Source of the DNA: Microbacterium testaceum
GTDB lineage: Bacteria > Actinomycetota > Actinomycetes > Actinomycetales > Microbacteriaceae
DNA: 64,000 nucleotides
Direction: 5' to 3'
Assembly: GCF_001476655.1 (NCBI RefSeq)
Contig: NZ_LDRT01000007.1
Coordinates: forward strand, 19,387-83,386
Shown piece after piece: positions 48,703-63,994 of this stretch; within the stretch, counting starts at the first letter, position 1, and the number at the start of each line of letters is the position of its first letter. Both the position numbers and the translations under genes were made by a program. The notes beneath the pieces were generated by a model, which did not search any database, was not told the origin of the DNA, and was given only the letters and a program-made list of their open reading frames with translations.

Positions 48703-49632
48703 TTGCTGCGTTCCGATCTCAAGCTCGTCCCCGTTCATCGCGCCCGCCGAACCCTCACCACGGCCATGACCTGCGCCGGTCTCGCGCTCGGCATGGTCGC
48801 CACCACCGGCCTCGCCGTTGCCGCGCCGCTGTCGATGCCCGACGCTTCGGCGTCCGCCTTCAGCGCGCCCGCCGCGACCACCGCACCGGCGGCGATCAAC
48901 GTCGCGACCCTCGGGTCCGCCCCGACCCTTCGCGCGGTGACCCAGACCGCGGACACCGCGACGACGCAGGCGCAGTCCGCGCTGGCCGGCGCCTCCGCGG
49001 TCCAGGCCGACATCTCCACCGCGGGCCTTCCGCTCTCCGTGGGCGATACGAGCATCGACACCGCGGCCCTGAGCGACGCGGTCGAGCGTCTCTCCACGTC
49101 CGACCTCCTTCCCACCGTGCTCCTCCCGGCGCTCAGTCAGAACGCCGAGGTCGAGACGCAGCGCGTCAACGACCGCGTCGCGACCCTGCGCAGCAGCCTG
49201 GACGAGGCCAAGGCGGCCAAGGCGGCCGCGGATGCCGCGGCGGAAGCGCAGCGCCAGGCCGAGGCCGCCGCCGCCGCCGAGGCGCAGCGCCAGGCCGAAG
49301 CCGCCGCAGCCCTCGCCCGGGTGAACACCCCCGACGGAGCGAAGGCCTTCGCCGCGCAGCTCGCCGCCGACCAGTACGGCTGGGGCGAAGACCAGTTCTC
49401 CTGCCTCTCCTCGCTGTGGACGAAGGAGTCGGGCTGGAACTACCAGGCGTACAACCCGAGCGGGGCCACCGGCATCCCGCAGTCGCTCCCCGGCGACAAG
49501 ATGGCCAGCTTCGGTTCCGACTGGGCGACCAATGCGGCCACGCAGATCAAGTGGGGTCTGGACTACATCTCCCGTGGATACGGCACGCCCTGCGCCGCGT
49601 GGGGACACTCTCAGGCGACCAACTGGTACTGA
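48703..49632 (+). CDS. Secreted lytic-transglycosylase-like protein
   Basis: The protein is 309 residues from TTG at 48703, with a signal peptide (hydrophobic about 22-40). A helical middle includes two copies of AEAQRQAEAAA, a likely coiled coil. A C-terminal lysozyme-like domain (about 225-309) carries YGWGEDQFSCLSSLWTKESG, YQAYNPSGATGIPQSLPG and a final HSQATNWY. Glu of TKESGW is the expected catalytic residue, and two cysteines may form a disulfide. It would cleave or bind peptidoglycan outside the cell. A relative with the same design lies at 54991-55977. TTG is used because the next ATG falls inside the signal peptide. Confidence 0.85.
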   Translation: MLRSDLKLVPVHRARRTLTTAMTCAGLALGMVATTGLAVAAPLSMPDASASAFSAPAATTAPAAINVATLGSAPTLRAVTQTADTATTQAQSALAGASAVQADISTAGLPLSVGDTSIDTAALSDAVERLSTSDLLPTVLLPALSQNAEVETQRVNDRVATLRSSLDEAKAAKAAADAAAEAQRQAEAAAAAEAQRQAEAAAALARVNTPDGAKAFAAQLAADQYGWGEDQFSCLSSLWTKESGWNYQAYNPSGATGIPQSLPGDKMASFGSDWATNAATQIKWGLDYISRGYGTPCAAWGHSQATNWY

Positions 49633-49666
49633 GGATTTCCCGACCGACGGCCCCGCGAGACCCCGT

Positions 49667-49690
49667 AGCGATATATCGTTATGTATCGCT
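49667..49690. promoter_or_regulatory. Putative PadR operator
   Basis: AGCGATA (49667-49673) and TATCGCT (49684-49690) form an inverted repeat around ten AT-rich bases, and CGATATATCG at 49669-49678 is an inner palindrome. It lies 33 bases before the PadR start, in an AT-rich island unusual for this genome. Autoregulation is inferred. Confidence 0.55.
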
Positions 49691-49723
49691 GACTCAGATC
49701 GGGTCCGCGCGAAGGAGGTCGTC

Positions 49724-50302
49724 ATGAGTGGTTCATTCCTGGGAGACGCGTTCGGCGGACGCGGTGGCAACAGCACCCCCGGCTGGCCGATGTCCAACAT
49801 CCTCGAGGCCATGGAACAGCTGCGCACGCAGTTCGAGCAGAAGACGAGCGGTGCCCCCCGCATGAACAAGGGAGACGTGCGTTCCGCCGTCCTCTCCCTT
49901 CTCCTCGAGCAGCCGATGCACGGCTACCAGATCATCCGCGAGATCGAGGAGCGCAGCGGCGGTTCGTGGAAGCCGAGCCCCGGCTCGGTGTACCCCACCC
50001 TGCAGCTGTTGACCGACGAGGGACTCGTGCAGTCCGAGGAGTCCAACGGTCGTAAGACCTACTCGCTCACCGCCGAGGGCCGCGAAGCCGCCGGAGAAGA
50101 GACCACCGAGCGCACCGCCCCGTGGGAGTCCGCGGGCTCGCGCGACGGGGGTCGCATGACGGCCCTGCCGAAGGCGGGCGTCGAACTCGCCCAGGCCGCC
50201 GCGCAGGTCGCGCGGACGGGTGACAAGGAGCAGGTCGCACAGGCCGTCGACATCCTCGACGACGCCCGTCGTAAGCTCTACGCCATCCTCGCCCAGGGCT
50301 GA
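49724..50302 (+). CDS. PadR-family transcriptional regulator
   Basis: The 192-residue protein has a Gly/Ser-rich N-terminal stretch (1-45), then the PadR winged helix: RSAVLSLLLEQPMHGYQIIR, PSPGSVYPTLQLLTDEGLV and GRKTYSLTAEGR. The C-terminal part is helical with AQAAAQVARTGDKEQV, the dimerisation region. GAAGGAGG precedes the ATG at 49724. PadR proteins repress genes until a small ligand or stress releases them. The AarF-type kinase gene follows after 52 bases, so it is the probable target together with the regulator itself. Confidence 0.92.
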   Translation: MSGSFLGDAFGGRGGNSTPGWPMSNILEAMEQLRTQFEQKTSGAPRMNKGDVRSAVLSLLLEQPMHGYQIIREIEERSGGSWKPSPGSVYPTLQLLTDEGLVQSEESNGRKTYSLTAEGREAAGEETTERTAPWESAGSRDGGRMTALPKAGVELAQAAAQVARTGDKEQVAQAVDILDDARRKLYAILAQG

Positions 50303-50354
50303 GATTGCCCTTCCCCGGCGCGTGCCCTCGGCACGTCGGCCTCCAGGAGTCCCG

Positions 50355-52049
<1,695 letters not shown>

Positions 52050-52079
52050 CCGCGGGGCACCCGTCCCTAGACTGTCCCG

Positions 52080-54974
52080 GTGTCCTCGGAACCACCGCGC
52101 CCGCTCGCCGGGTGGTCTTTCGACGGCACGTTGCGTGCCTACCAGGCGGCCGCGCTCCGCCGCGTCGACGTCGATGCCGGCGAGCCGCTGCACCTCGTCG
52201 CCCCTCCCGGTTCCGGCAAGACCCTCGTCGGGCTCCTCTTGGCCGCGCGCCGGGGGAGGCGCACGGTGGTCTTCTCCCCGACCCTCGCGATCCGCGAGCA
52301 GTGGGCGGAGGCGGCGCGCGCACTCGCACACGACGCCACGGCCGTCTCGGCGGACCCCGCGGCACCGGCCGATCTCACCGCCCTGACGTATCAGTCGATC
52401 AGCGTGCTGGATTCGGCCTCTCCTTTCGCCGCTCTCGCTCGCGACCGGTGGCGCGAGGAGCTCGAGGCCGACGACCGCACGCCCGATGCCGCGGCGGCGT
52501 GGCTCGACGCGCTGTCCGAGAGCAATCCAGCGGCGTACCGGCGCGGCATCCACTCTCGTGCCCGGGCGATCCGGCGTTCGCTGGCGCGCCAGGATGCCAC
52601 CGTCCTCGCCGCCGCTCTGCACCCGAACGCGCGCGATCTCATCGACCGTCTGGTCGTGCGGGGGGTCGAGACCATCGTGCTGGACGAGTGCCACCACCTG
52701 CTCGACCACTGGGCGCTCGTCGTGGCCGCCCTCGTCGCCCGGATCCGCGCCGAGGGTCGAGAGCCGCTGGTGATCGGTCTGACCGCGACGCTGCCGACGC
52801 CCGACGACGCGGACGAGTACGACAACTACATCTCGCTCCTGGGTGACGTCGACCTCGAGGTCCCGGTACCGGCGGTCGTCCGCGAGGGCGACCTCGCGCC
52901 GTACCGGGAGCTGGTGCACGTGGTCGCACCCACCGCGGAGGAGCGCGTCTTCCTGAGCGCGCACGCGGAGGCTCTCGAGGTCGCCCTCCGCACGAGTTTC
53001 GCCGTGGGGTCCGGGCGCGCGAGCCTCCTCCACATCCTCCAACCCCCGGATGCCGAGACGCCCGGCGACGACGATGACGTCGATCGCCGGCTCGCCGCCG
53101 CCTTCGCGGCCGACTTCGCCGGGGCGGAAGCGGCTGGGGCGATGCTCTCGCTGGTCGCCCCCGACGATCCTGTGACGGCGCATCTGCCCGCGTTCGCCCG
53201 CCGCCCGCCGACGACCGATGAGACGTTGCGCCTGCTCGGACGCTTCGCCCTCGATCACGTGCTGCCGGATCCGTCCCGCGCGCAGGAGTGGACGCGCCTG
53301 CGCGCTCTCCTCGCCGACTTCGGCTACGCCTTGACCGACAAGGGCGTGCGCCGGACCCGTGATCCGATCGACTCGGTGCTGACGTCCTCCCTCGCGAAGG
53401 ATCAGGGCGCGTGCGACATCCTCGCGGCCGAGGCGGCGGTGCTCGGGGATCGGCTCTGCGCCCTCGTCGTCACCGATTTCGCACGGCATGGGAACGTGCA
53501 CGGCGGTCTGGTGGGTGCGGCCGGTGCGGTGCGCACGTTCTCGGTCCTGACGACGGATGCCGCCACCGCCGGCCTCCGGGCGATGCTGGTCACCTCCTCC
53601 ACGGTGCGCCTGGCTCGTCACGACGCCGCAGAGCTCTTGCCGCACCTCGTCGCCGAACTCGGCGTCGAGGTGACCGTCGCCCCCGTCGACGACGATCCGT
53701 ATGTCGTGGAGGTGCGGGGAATCGCCGGCGCCGGGATCGTCGGCGCGGCCGCGCGCCTGTTGACCGCCGGCCGGCTGCAGGTCGTCGTGGGCACACGCGG
53801 TCTTTTCGGCGAGGGCTGGGACTGCCCGCGGGTGAACACCCTCGTCGACCTCAGTGCTGCCGCCGGAGACGCGGCCATGCAGCAATTGCGCGGGCGCACG
53901 CTCCGCCTCGATCCGTCATGGCCGGAGAAGACAGCCCACAACTGGACGGTGACGGCGCTCGTGCCGCCGGATCTCCCCGTGGAGGCGCAACCGGATGCCG
54001 CCCGCCTGCGCCGCAAACACGCCCGGCTGTGGGGCGTCGACGTCGACGACCCGGACCGAATCGTGAGAGGCCTCGGTGCCGCTCTCGGCCACACTCAGCG
54101 CCGAGCGCTCACGGGAGTCCTCGCCAAGGTCCCCGGCGCCGCTTTGGCCGACATCGGTGCTCTGGACGCGATTCCGTCGCGGGCGACCACCCGGGAGCTC
54201 TGGCGGATCGGCGAGGCCTACGACGATATCGAGGAGGAGTCCTTCGTCGTCGAGCACCGTCCGGGCGCTCCGCTGTTCCCGACGTCGGTGCCCGCAACGC
54301 GGGCGACGGCGACGGCGCTCGTCGGAACCCTCGGCGCGTCGGGGGCGGCGGTCGCCGGGGCGTTCGCCCTCCTGCCCGACGCGGCCCCGCCCGTAGCGGG
54401 CGCCGCGCTCCTGGGCGGAGTCCTCGCGGCAGTGCCCCTGGCGGTCGCGTCGCGGCAGGGGAGCCGGCGCGTCCGGGATGCCCGAGCCACCCTCGAGCGC
54501 ATCTCCGAGGTGCTGTGGGAGGCGCTCGCCGACGCCGGCCGGGTTCGGGCCGGGGGAGGCACGCCACGGGTGACCTCCGCGGCTCCCCTCGACGTCGTCC
54601 AGAGGGTGGAGGTCGCCATCCACGGCGCCGACCTGAACGAGCGCGCCGCATTCGGGCAAGCCCTGACCGAGCTGTGCGCGCCGGTCCGAGCGCCGCGTTT
54701 CCTGCTCGAGGTCGACAGGGGTGGGCGCTCGGCGGTCGTCGGCACGGTCCTGCGCCTCGCCGGTTCGGGTCGTCGCCGTCGCTTCCTCGCGGTTCCGGCC
54801 GACGTGGGACGCCGCCGCGAGGTCGCCCACCGTTTCGCGCAGGAATGGCAGCGGCGGATCGGGCCCGTGACCCTCCATGAGGTCGGTCTACGCGACGGCG
54901 ACGCCGTGATCAGCGAAGCGCGCCGCTCCGGAGCATTCTCCGCAGCGGCGCGCTCGATGGTGTGGTGGCGCTGA
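52080..54974 (+). CDS. SF2 DEAD/DEAH-type helicase with C-terminal membrane segments
   Basis: The 964-residue protein has the SF2 motifs: RAYQAAAL (Q-like), APPGSGKTLVG (Walker A, about residue 41), VLDECHHLL (DExH box), LTATLP (motif III), VVGTRGLFGEGWDCP (motif V) and QLRGRTLRLDP (motif VI). An insertion of about 300 residues separates the two RecA-like cores. After the helicase part, two hydrophobic stretches (about 740-790) contain GASGAAVAGAFALLP and ALLGGVLAAVPLAVA, which look like a membrane hairpin, followed by a soluble domain. A helicase with membrane segments is unusual. TAGACT at 52068-52073 is six bases before the GTG start. Its role is unknown; a defence function is possible but unsupported by neighbours. 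Confidence 0.87.
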   Translation: MSSEPPRPLAGWSFDGTLRAYQAAALRRVDVDAGEPLHLVAPPGSGKTLVGLLLAARRGRRTVVFSPTLAIREQWAEAARALAHDATAVSADPAAPADLTALTYQSISVLDSASPFAALARDRWREELEADDRTPDAAAAWLDALSESNPAAYRRGIHSRARAIRRSLARQDATVLAAALHPNARDLIDRLVVRGVETIVLDECHHLLDHWALVVAALVARIRAEGREPLVIGLTATLPTPDDADEYDNYISLLGDVDLEVPVPAVVREGDLAPYRELVHVVAPTAEERVFLSAHAEALEVALRTSFAVGSGRASLLHILQPPDAETPGDDDDVDRRLAAAFAADFAGAEAAGAMLSLVAPDDPVTAHLPAFARRPPTTDETLRLLGRFALDHVLPDPSRAQEWTRLRALLADFGYALTDKGVRRTRDPIDSVLTSSLAKDQGACDILAAEAAVLGDRLCALVVTDFARHGNVHGGLVGAAGAVRTFSVLTTDAATAGLRAMLVTSSTVRLARHDAAELLPHLVAELGVEVTVAPVDDDPYVVEVRGIAGAGIVGAAARLLTAGRLQVVVGTRGLFGEGWDCPRVNTLVDLSAAAGDAAMQQLRGRTLRLDPSWPEKTAHNWTVTALVPPDLPVEAQPDAARLRRKHARLWGVDVDDPDRIVRGLGAALGHTQRRALTGVLAKVPGAALADIGALDAIPSRATTRELWRIGEAYDDIEEESFVVEHRPGAPLFPTSVPATRATATALVGTLGASGAAVAGAFALLPDAAPPVAGAALLGGVLAAVPLAVASRQGSRRVRDARATLERISEVLWEALADAGRVRAGGGTPRVTSAAPLDVVQRVEVAIHGADLNERAAFGQALTELCAPVRAPRFLLEVDRGGRSAVVGTVLRLAGSGRRRRFLAVPADVGRRREVAHRFAQEWQRRIGPVTLHEVGLRDGDAVISEARRSGAFSAAARSMVWWR

Positions 54975-54990
54975 GAGTCAGCGCTGAGGG

Positions 54991-55977
54991 TCAGTACCAG
55001 CCGGTCGACTGGGAGTGGTCCCACGCCCCGCACGGGCTGCCGTAGCGTCCCGAGATGTAGCCGAGGCCCCACGCGATCTGCGTGCCGGCATTGGTCTGCC
55101 AGTCCGCACCGGCGGAGCTCATCTTGCTTCCCGGCAGGGCCTGCGGAATGCCGTACGCACCGCTGCCGGCGTTGTAGGCCTGGTAGTTCCATCCGGACTC
55201 GCGGTTCCACAGCGAGACGAGGCACGAGAACTGGTCGTCGCCCCACCCGTAGCCGGAGAGCATTCCGCGCGCGGTGGCCTGGGCGCCTCCTGGGCTGTTG
55301 TCGCCGGAGCCGCCACCCGACGACGGCGGGGGAGTCCACCCGCCGGACGAGTCCTCCGAGGGAGCCGACGAACGGGCCTCTTCCTCTTCCTTGGCCTTCG
55401 CCGCGGCCGCAGCTTCGGCCTCCTGGCGCGCTTTCTCGGCCGCTTCCTCTTCCTGCTTCTTCGCCACTGCGGCGTCGAGGCTCCCGCGCAGGGCGCTGAC
55501 GCGCTGGTCGACGGCGGCCGCCGCGGCCGTGACCTCGCCGGTGACACCGGGAAGGAAGGCCGGCGGCAGCACCTGCGCGGCGTCGAGGCGATCAGCCGCC
55601 TGCTGAAGGGTCGAGGTGTCGACGGTGGCCGGTTGGCCGATGTCGAGTCCGGATGCCGTGATGTCGTTCTGCACGGTCGTCGCGGACTCGATCGCCGCCG
55701 CCGCCGTCTGCGCCGCCGCATGGGCGTCGGCGAGCGCCGGAGCCGAGATGGTGGCGGGCGGGACGGGGGCGGTGTAGGACGCCAGCTGGAAGCTCGACGC
55801 GGACAGGAGCGAGGGGGCCGGGGCGGCCTGAGCGACCGGGGCGGTCCCGGTGAGGCTCACCGTCGCGACGATCCCGAGGGCGACCACCCCGGCGGTGATC
55901 GCGGGTCGGCGGGCGGAGCGGCGAGCTGCCCGTCGGCGGCTGCGGCGGTTGTGTGGAGGCGTCGAATCAGAAGTCAT
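54991..55977 (-). CDS. Secreted lytic-transglycosylase-like protein, second copy
   Basis: The 328-residue protein shares its plan with the one at 48703: signal anchor after a basic start (RRSRRRAARRSARRP, hydrophobic about 27-46), a helical region, a coiled coil with EEEAAEKARQEAEAAAAAK, and a C-terminal lysozyme-like domain. That domain has YGWGDDQFSCLVSLWNRESG, YQAYNAGSGAYGIPQALPG and the ending HSQSTGWY. A Ser/Gly/Pro linker (about 225-260) separates the coiled coil from the enzyme domain, unlike the other copy. The ATG at 55977 is preferred because an upstream start at 56076 lies before the basic signal region. No MtrA-like repeat is seen upstream. Confidence 0.86.
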   Translation of the reverse strand: MTSDSTPPHNRRSRRRAARRSARRPAITAGVVALGIVATVSLTGTAPVAQAAPAPSLLSASSFQLASYTAPVPPATISAPALADAHAAAQTAAAAIESATTVQNDITASGLDIGQPATVDTSTLQQAADRLDAAQVLPPAFLPGVTGEVTAAAAAVDQRVSALRGSLDAAVAKKQEEEAAEKARQEAEAAAAAKAKEEEEARSSAPSEDSSGGWTPPPSSGGGSGDNSPGGAQATARGMLSGYGWGDDQFSCLVSLWNRESGWNYQAYNAGSGAYGIPQALPGSKMSSAGADWQTNAGTQIAWGLGYISGRYGSPCGAWDHSQSTGWY

Positions 55978-56376
55978 AAAACCGGTTTCGTATCGCGAAG
56001 ACGGCCGTGAACAGCACGTCCTGCCCGTGATCGACGGGCACGAAACGGGGAGCCTGGCACGGCAGTCTGGATGCAACCTGGGCGGAGGGGTGGGGGCGAA
56101 CGCCTGGTCACGGGCTGTTCGTGCGCTCTTGCGTTCTCCCTGGCACCCGATGGGGCGGCAACAGGGGCATCCAATGGGTTAGGCTTGAGTGTCACTCGTC
56201 TGGCTATCCCGCACCGCGGGCGTAAGCGAGTGGCATCGCACGAAACAATCCGCTTCGCTTCGGCTCGTGGCTTTCGTTCGCCCTCCGGCGAGTGACGCCC
56301 GGCCGGGTGCGGTCCCACCCGGGGCCGCCTCGCAGGAGCCGAAGCCCGACACCCACCCACTAGGACAACCCACTAC
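55978..56376. other. 399-base gap with the rpsA promoter region
   Basis: This stretch separates the divergent transglycosylase and rpsA genes. A TAGGCT hexamer at 56180-56185 is a fair -10 candidate for rpsA and would give a long leader of about 185 bases. Long leaders are normal for autoregulated S1 genes. I see no gene in it. Confidence 0.4.
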
Positions 56377-57831
56377 ATGACTACCGCAACGACCGCCCCG
56401 GCTATCAAGCAGGTCGCGATCAACGACATCGGCTCCGCCGAAGACTTCTTGGCCGCGGTCGAGAAGACCCTCAAGTTCTTCAACGACGGCGACCTCATCG
56501 AGGGCACCGTGGTGAAGATCGACCGCGACGAGGTCCTCCTCGACGTCGGTTACAAGACCGAGGGTGTCATCCCCTCCCGCGAGCTTTCGATCAAGCACGA
56601 CGTCGACCCCAACGAGGTCGTCAACGTCGGCGATCACGTCGAGGCCCTCGTTCTCCAGAAGGAGGACAAGGAAGGTCGCCTCATCCTGTCCAAGAAGCGC
56701 GCGCAGTACGAGCGCGCGTGGGGCGACGTCGAGAAGATCAAGGAGAACGACGGTGTCGTCACCGGCTCCGTGATCGAGGTCGTCAAGGGCGGTCTCATCG
56801 TCGACATCGGCCTGCGCGGCTTCCTCCCGGCGTCGCTCATCGAGCTGCGTCGTGTGCGCGACCTGACGCCGTACCTCGGCCAGGAGATCGAGGCCAAGAT
56901 CCTCGAGCTCGACAAGAACCGCAACAACGTCGTGCTCTCGCGCCGCGCCCTGCTCGAGCAGACGCAGTCCGAGTCGCGCACGACGTTCCTCAACAACCTG
57001 CACAAGGGCCAGGTCCGCAAGGGCACGGTCTCGTCGATCGTCAACTTCGGTGCGTTCGTCGACCTGGGCGGCGTGGACGGTCTCGTGCACGTCTCCGAGC
57101 TCTCCTGGAAGCACATCGAGCACGCCTCCGAGGTCGTCGAGGTGGGCCAGGAGGTCACGGTCGAGATCCTCGAGGTCGACCTCGACCGTGAGCGCGTTTC
57201 GCTCTCGCTCAAGGCGACGCAGGAAGACCCGTGGCAGGTGTTCGCCCGTACCCACGCGATCGGTCAGATCGCTCCGGGTAAGGTCACCAAGCTCGTTCCG
57301 TTCGGTGCGTTCGTCCGCGTGGCTGACGGCATCGAGGGCCTCGTGCACATCTCGGAGCTGTCGGGCAAGCACGTCGAGCTCGCCGAGCAGGTCGTGTCGG
57401 TGGGCGAAGAGGTCTTCGTCAAGATCATCGACATCGACCTCGAGCGTCGCCGCATCTCGCTGTCGCTGAAGCAGGCCAACGAGTCGGTCGACCCCAACGG
57501 CACCGAGTTCGACCCGGCGCTGTACGGCATGGCCACCGAGTACGACGAGCGTGGCGAGTACAAGTACCCCGAGGGCTTCGACCCCGAGTCGGGTGCCTGG
57601 CTCGAGGGCTTCGACACCCAGCGCGAGGCGTGGGAGCAGGAGTACGCGGCTGCCCAGGGACGCTGGGAGGCTCACAAGGCTGCTGTCGCCAAGGCCCTCG
57701 AGGCCGAGGCCGCCAACCCGACGGACACCGGTTCGTTCGGTGGCTCGTTCTCGTCGGAGTCGCCCGCTCAGGGCACCCTCGCCGACGACGAGTCGCTGGC
57801 TGCGCTTCGCGAGAAGCTCTCCGGTCGCTGA
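56377..57831 (+). CDS. rpsA: 30S ribosomal protein S1
   Basis: The 484-residue protein has four S1 RNA-binding domains: FNDGDLIEGTVVKIDRDEVL (about 36), ENDGVVTGSVIEVVKGGLIV (about 123), KGQVRKGTVSSIVNFGAFVD (about 210) and APGKVTKLVPFGAFVRVADG (about 298). Repeats 3 and 4 are the best conserved. The C-terminal tail is acidic and helical. Actinobacterial S1 is shorter than the six-domain enterobacterial form. It brings mRNA to the 30S subunit; in a genome with many leaderless messages its contribution may be limited to leadered genes. A hairpin ends the gene. Confidence 0.97.
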   Translation: MTTATTAPAIKQVAINDIGSAEDFLAAVEKTLKFFNDGDLIEGTVVKIDRDEVLLDVGYKTEGVIPSRELSIKHDVDPNEVVNVGDHVEALVLQKEDKEGRLILSKKRAQYERAWGDVEKIKENDGVVTGSVIEVVKGGLIVDIGLRGFLPASLIELRRVRDLTPYLGQEIEAKILELDKNRNNVVLSRRALLEQTQSESRTTFLNNLHKGQVRKGTVSSIVNFGAFVDLGGVDGLVHVSELSWKHIEHASEVVEVGQEVTVEILEVDLDRERVSLSLKATQEDPWQVFARTHAIGQIAPGKVTKLVPFGAFVRVADGIEGLVHISELSGKHVELAEQVVSVGEEVFVKIIDIDLERRRISLSLKQANESVDPNGTEFDPALYGMATEYDERGEYKYPEGFDPESGAWLEGFDTQREAWEQEYAAAQGRWEAHKAAVAKALEAEAANPTDTGSFGGSFSSESPAQGTLADDESLAALREKLSGR

Positions 57832-57844
57832 TCGGTTCCTCATC

Positions 57845-57876
57845 GAAGGCCGGTACCCCTCGGGGTGCCGGCCTTC
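57845..57876 (+). terminator. Hairpin terminator of rpsA
   Basis: GAAGGCCGGTACCCC (57845-57859) pairs with GGGGTGCCGGCCTTC (57862-57876), with one G-T wobble position and a two-base loop, 13 bases after the rpsA stop. Confidence 0.8.
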
Positions 57877-57932
57877 GGTCGTTCCTGCGCAAGCCCTGGT
57901 GATCGAAGGACGGGCTGGGAGAGGATCGACCC

Positions 57933-58106
57933 ATGGCAAACCGCATCCCGCTCCTGATCACCATCGCCGGCGTCGCTGTGCTCTTCCTGTCGATCGCTTT
58001 CGTCTTCGCGCTGGTCATCGGGGCCCTGTTCTTCGGCGGCATCGAGTTCACGGGCGGGCACGCGGATGCCACGGCGTCGCTGGCATCGATCCCGTCGCTG
58101 ATGTGA
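57933..58106 (+). CDS. Small single-pass membrane peptide
   Basis: The 57-residue frame starts MANRIPLLITIAGVAVLFLS. One long hydrophobic helix (about 5-36) is followed by a short polar tail with HADATASLASIPSLM. GAGAGGA lies eight bases before the ATG, and codon use is typical of the genome, so I take it as real. It lies between the rpsA terminator and the rRNA promoter. Function unknown; a holin-like or stress peptide is only one guess among many. Confidence 0.6.
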   Translation: MANRIPLLITIAGVAVLFLSIAFVFALVIGALFFGGIEFTGGHADATASLASIPSLM

Positions 58107-58204
58107 CCCTCCGTGGCCTTACCTCGGGCTCTGCGGCCCGAACACCGAAAATCCGCGATTTTCCGCGGTTTCGGGGGTGCGACACGCCCGGGCGGTGCTG
58201 TGGA

Positions 58205-58234
58205 TTGGACGAGTCGGTGGGATCCGCGTAACTT
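58205..58234 (+). promoter_or_regulatory. rRNA operon promoter
   Basis: TTGGAC (58205-58210) and TAACTT (58229-58234) are spaced by 18 bases, upstream of a long rRNA leader. This is the best promoter match in the 570-base region between the small membrane peptide and 16S rRNA. Further promoters may exist downstream but I could not place them with confidence. Confidence 0.55.
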
Positions 58235-58307
58235 ATTACTTGTTCGCCCCACAGGGGAGAGCGGAGCGGCCGAAAGGCCCCGCGTCCTCTCAAGCGGAGA
58301 ACACAGT

Positions 58308-58339
58308 CAAAACCCCCAACCGCATGGTGTAGGGTTTTG
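58308..58339 (+). other. Leader hairpin of the rRNA operon
   Basis: CAAAACCC (58308-58315) pairs with GGGTTTTG (58332-58339) across a 16-base loop, just after the presumed promoter. It may act in leader RNA folding or attenuation; the function is not known. Confidence 0.45.
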
Positions 58340-58482
58340 ATTCTGGTCCTCGACCGGGTGTCACGACGTTGATCTCTTAGATAGGTCCCACTGTGAGACT
58401 CACAAGGTTCGAGTGACAAAATATAGAAGTGAACTGCCTCACGGGTAGGTCGAGAGATCGTTTCTGTGGGTGCGTCCGTTCC

Positions 58483-58497
58483 TTGAGAACTCAACAG
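58483..58497 (+). promoter_or_regulatory. Conserved rRNA leader element, copy 1
   Basis: TTGAGAACTCAACAG is the short conserved element of actinobacterial pre-16S leaders, linked to antitermination and processing. A near copy, TTGAGAACTACACAG, occurs at 60514-60528 before the 23S gene. CCAACC and GGTTGG at 58575-58592 form a further small hairpin before 16S. Confidence 0.6.
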
Positions 58498-58677
58498 CGT
58501 GCACTTGTCAAATGCCAATTTATTCCTCGTTGGTCCGTTTTTGCGGATTGCGAGTAATTCCTTTGGATCAAAGTCCAACCTTTTGGGGTTGGCATCTGGA
58601 TAGTCAGTTTTGACTTCCTGTTTGGTCAGATTGAACTCGCTTGTCCCGACCTTATTCCGGTTGGGTGGGCATTTTTC

Positions 58678-63730
<5,053 letters not shown>

Positions 63731-63832
63731 TAACACACCGTTTTTGGTGCTTGCGTCCACTGAGTGGTTCTCGATGTACGGTCGGGAACGCAACAATGCA
63801 ATGTCGTTGTTGGTTTTTGAAACATCAATAGT

Positions 63833-63952
63833 GTTTCGGCGGCCATAGCGAGAGGGAAACGCCCGGTTACATTCCGAACCCGGAAGCTAAGCCTCTCAGC
63901 GCCGATGGTACTGCAGGGGGGACCCTGTGGGAGAGTAGGACACCGCCGGACT
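63833..63952 (+). rRNA. rrf: 5S ribosomal RNA
   Basis: The roughly 120-base gene begins GTTTCGGCGGCCATAGCG and ends CACCGCCGGAC; the ends pair as helix I. The internal CCCGGTTACATTCCGAACCC and GATGGTACTGCAGGGGGGAC are typical 5S sequence. It completes a 16S-23S-5S operon. Confidence 0.96.
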
Positions 63953-63960
63953 TCTTCACA

Positions 63961-63994
63961 CGAAATGGCCACCCAATGCTGGGTGGCCATTTCG
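63961..63994 (+). terminator. rRNA operon terminator
   Basis: CGAAATGGCCACCCA (63961-63975) pairs perfectly with TGGGTGGCCATTTCG (63980-63994) around a four-base loop, eight bases after 5S rRNA, followed by CATTTA at the window end. Confidence 0.88.
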
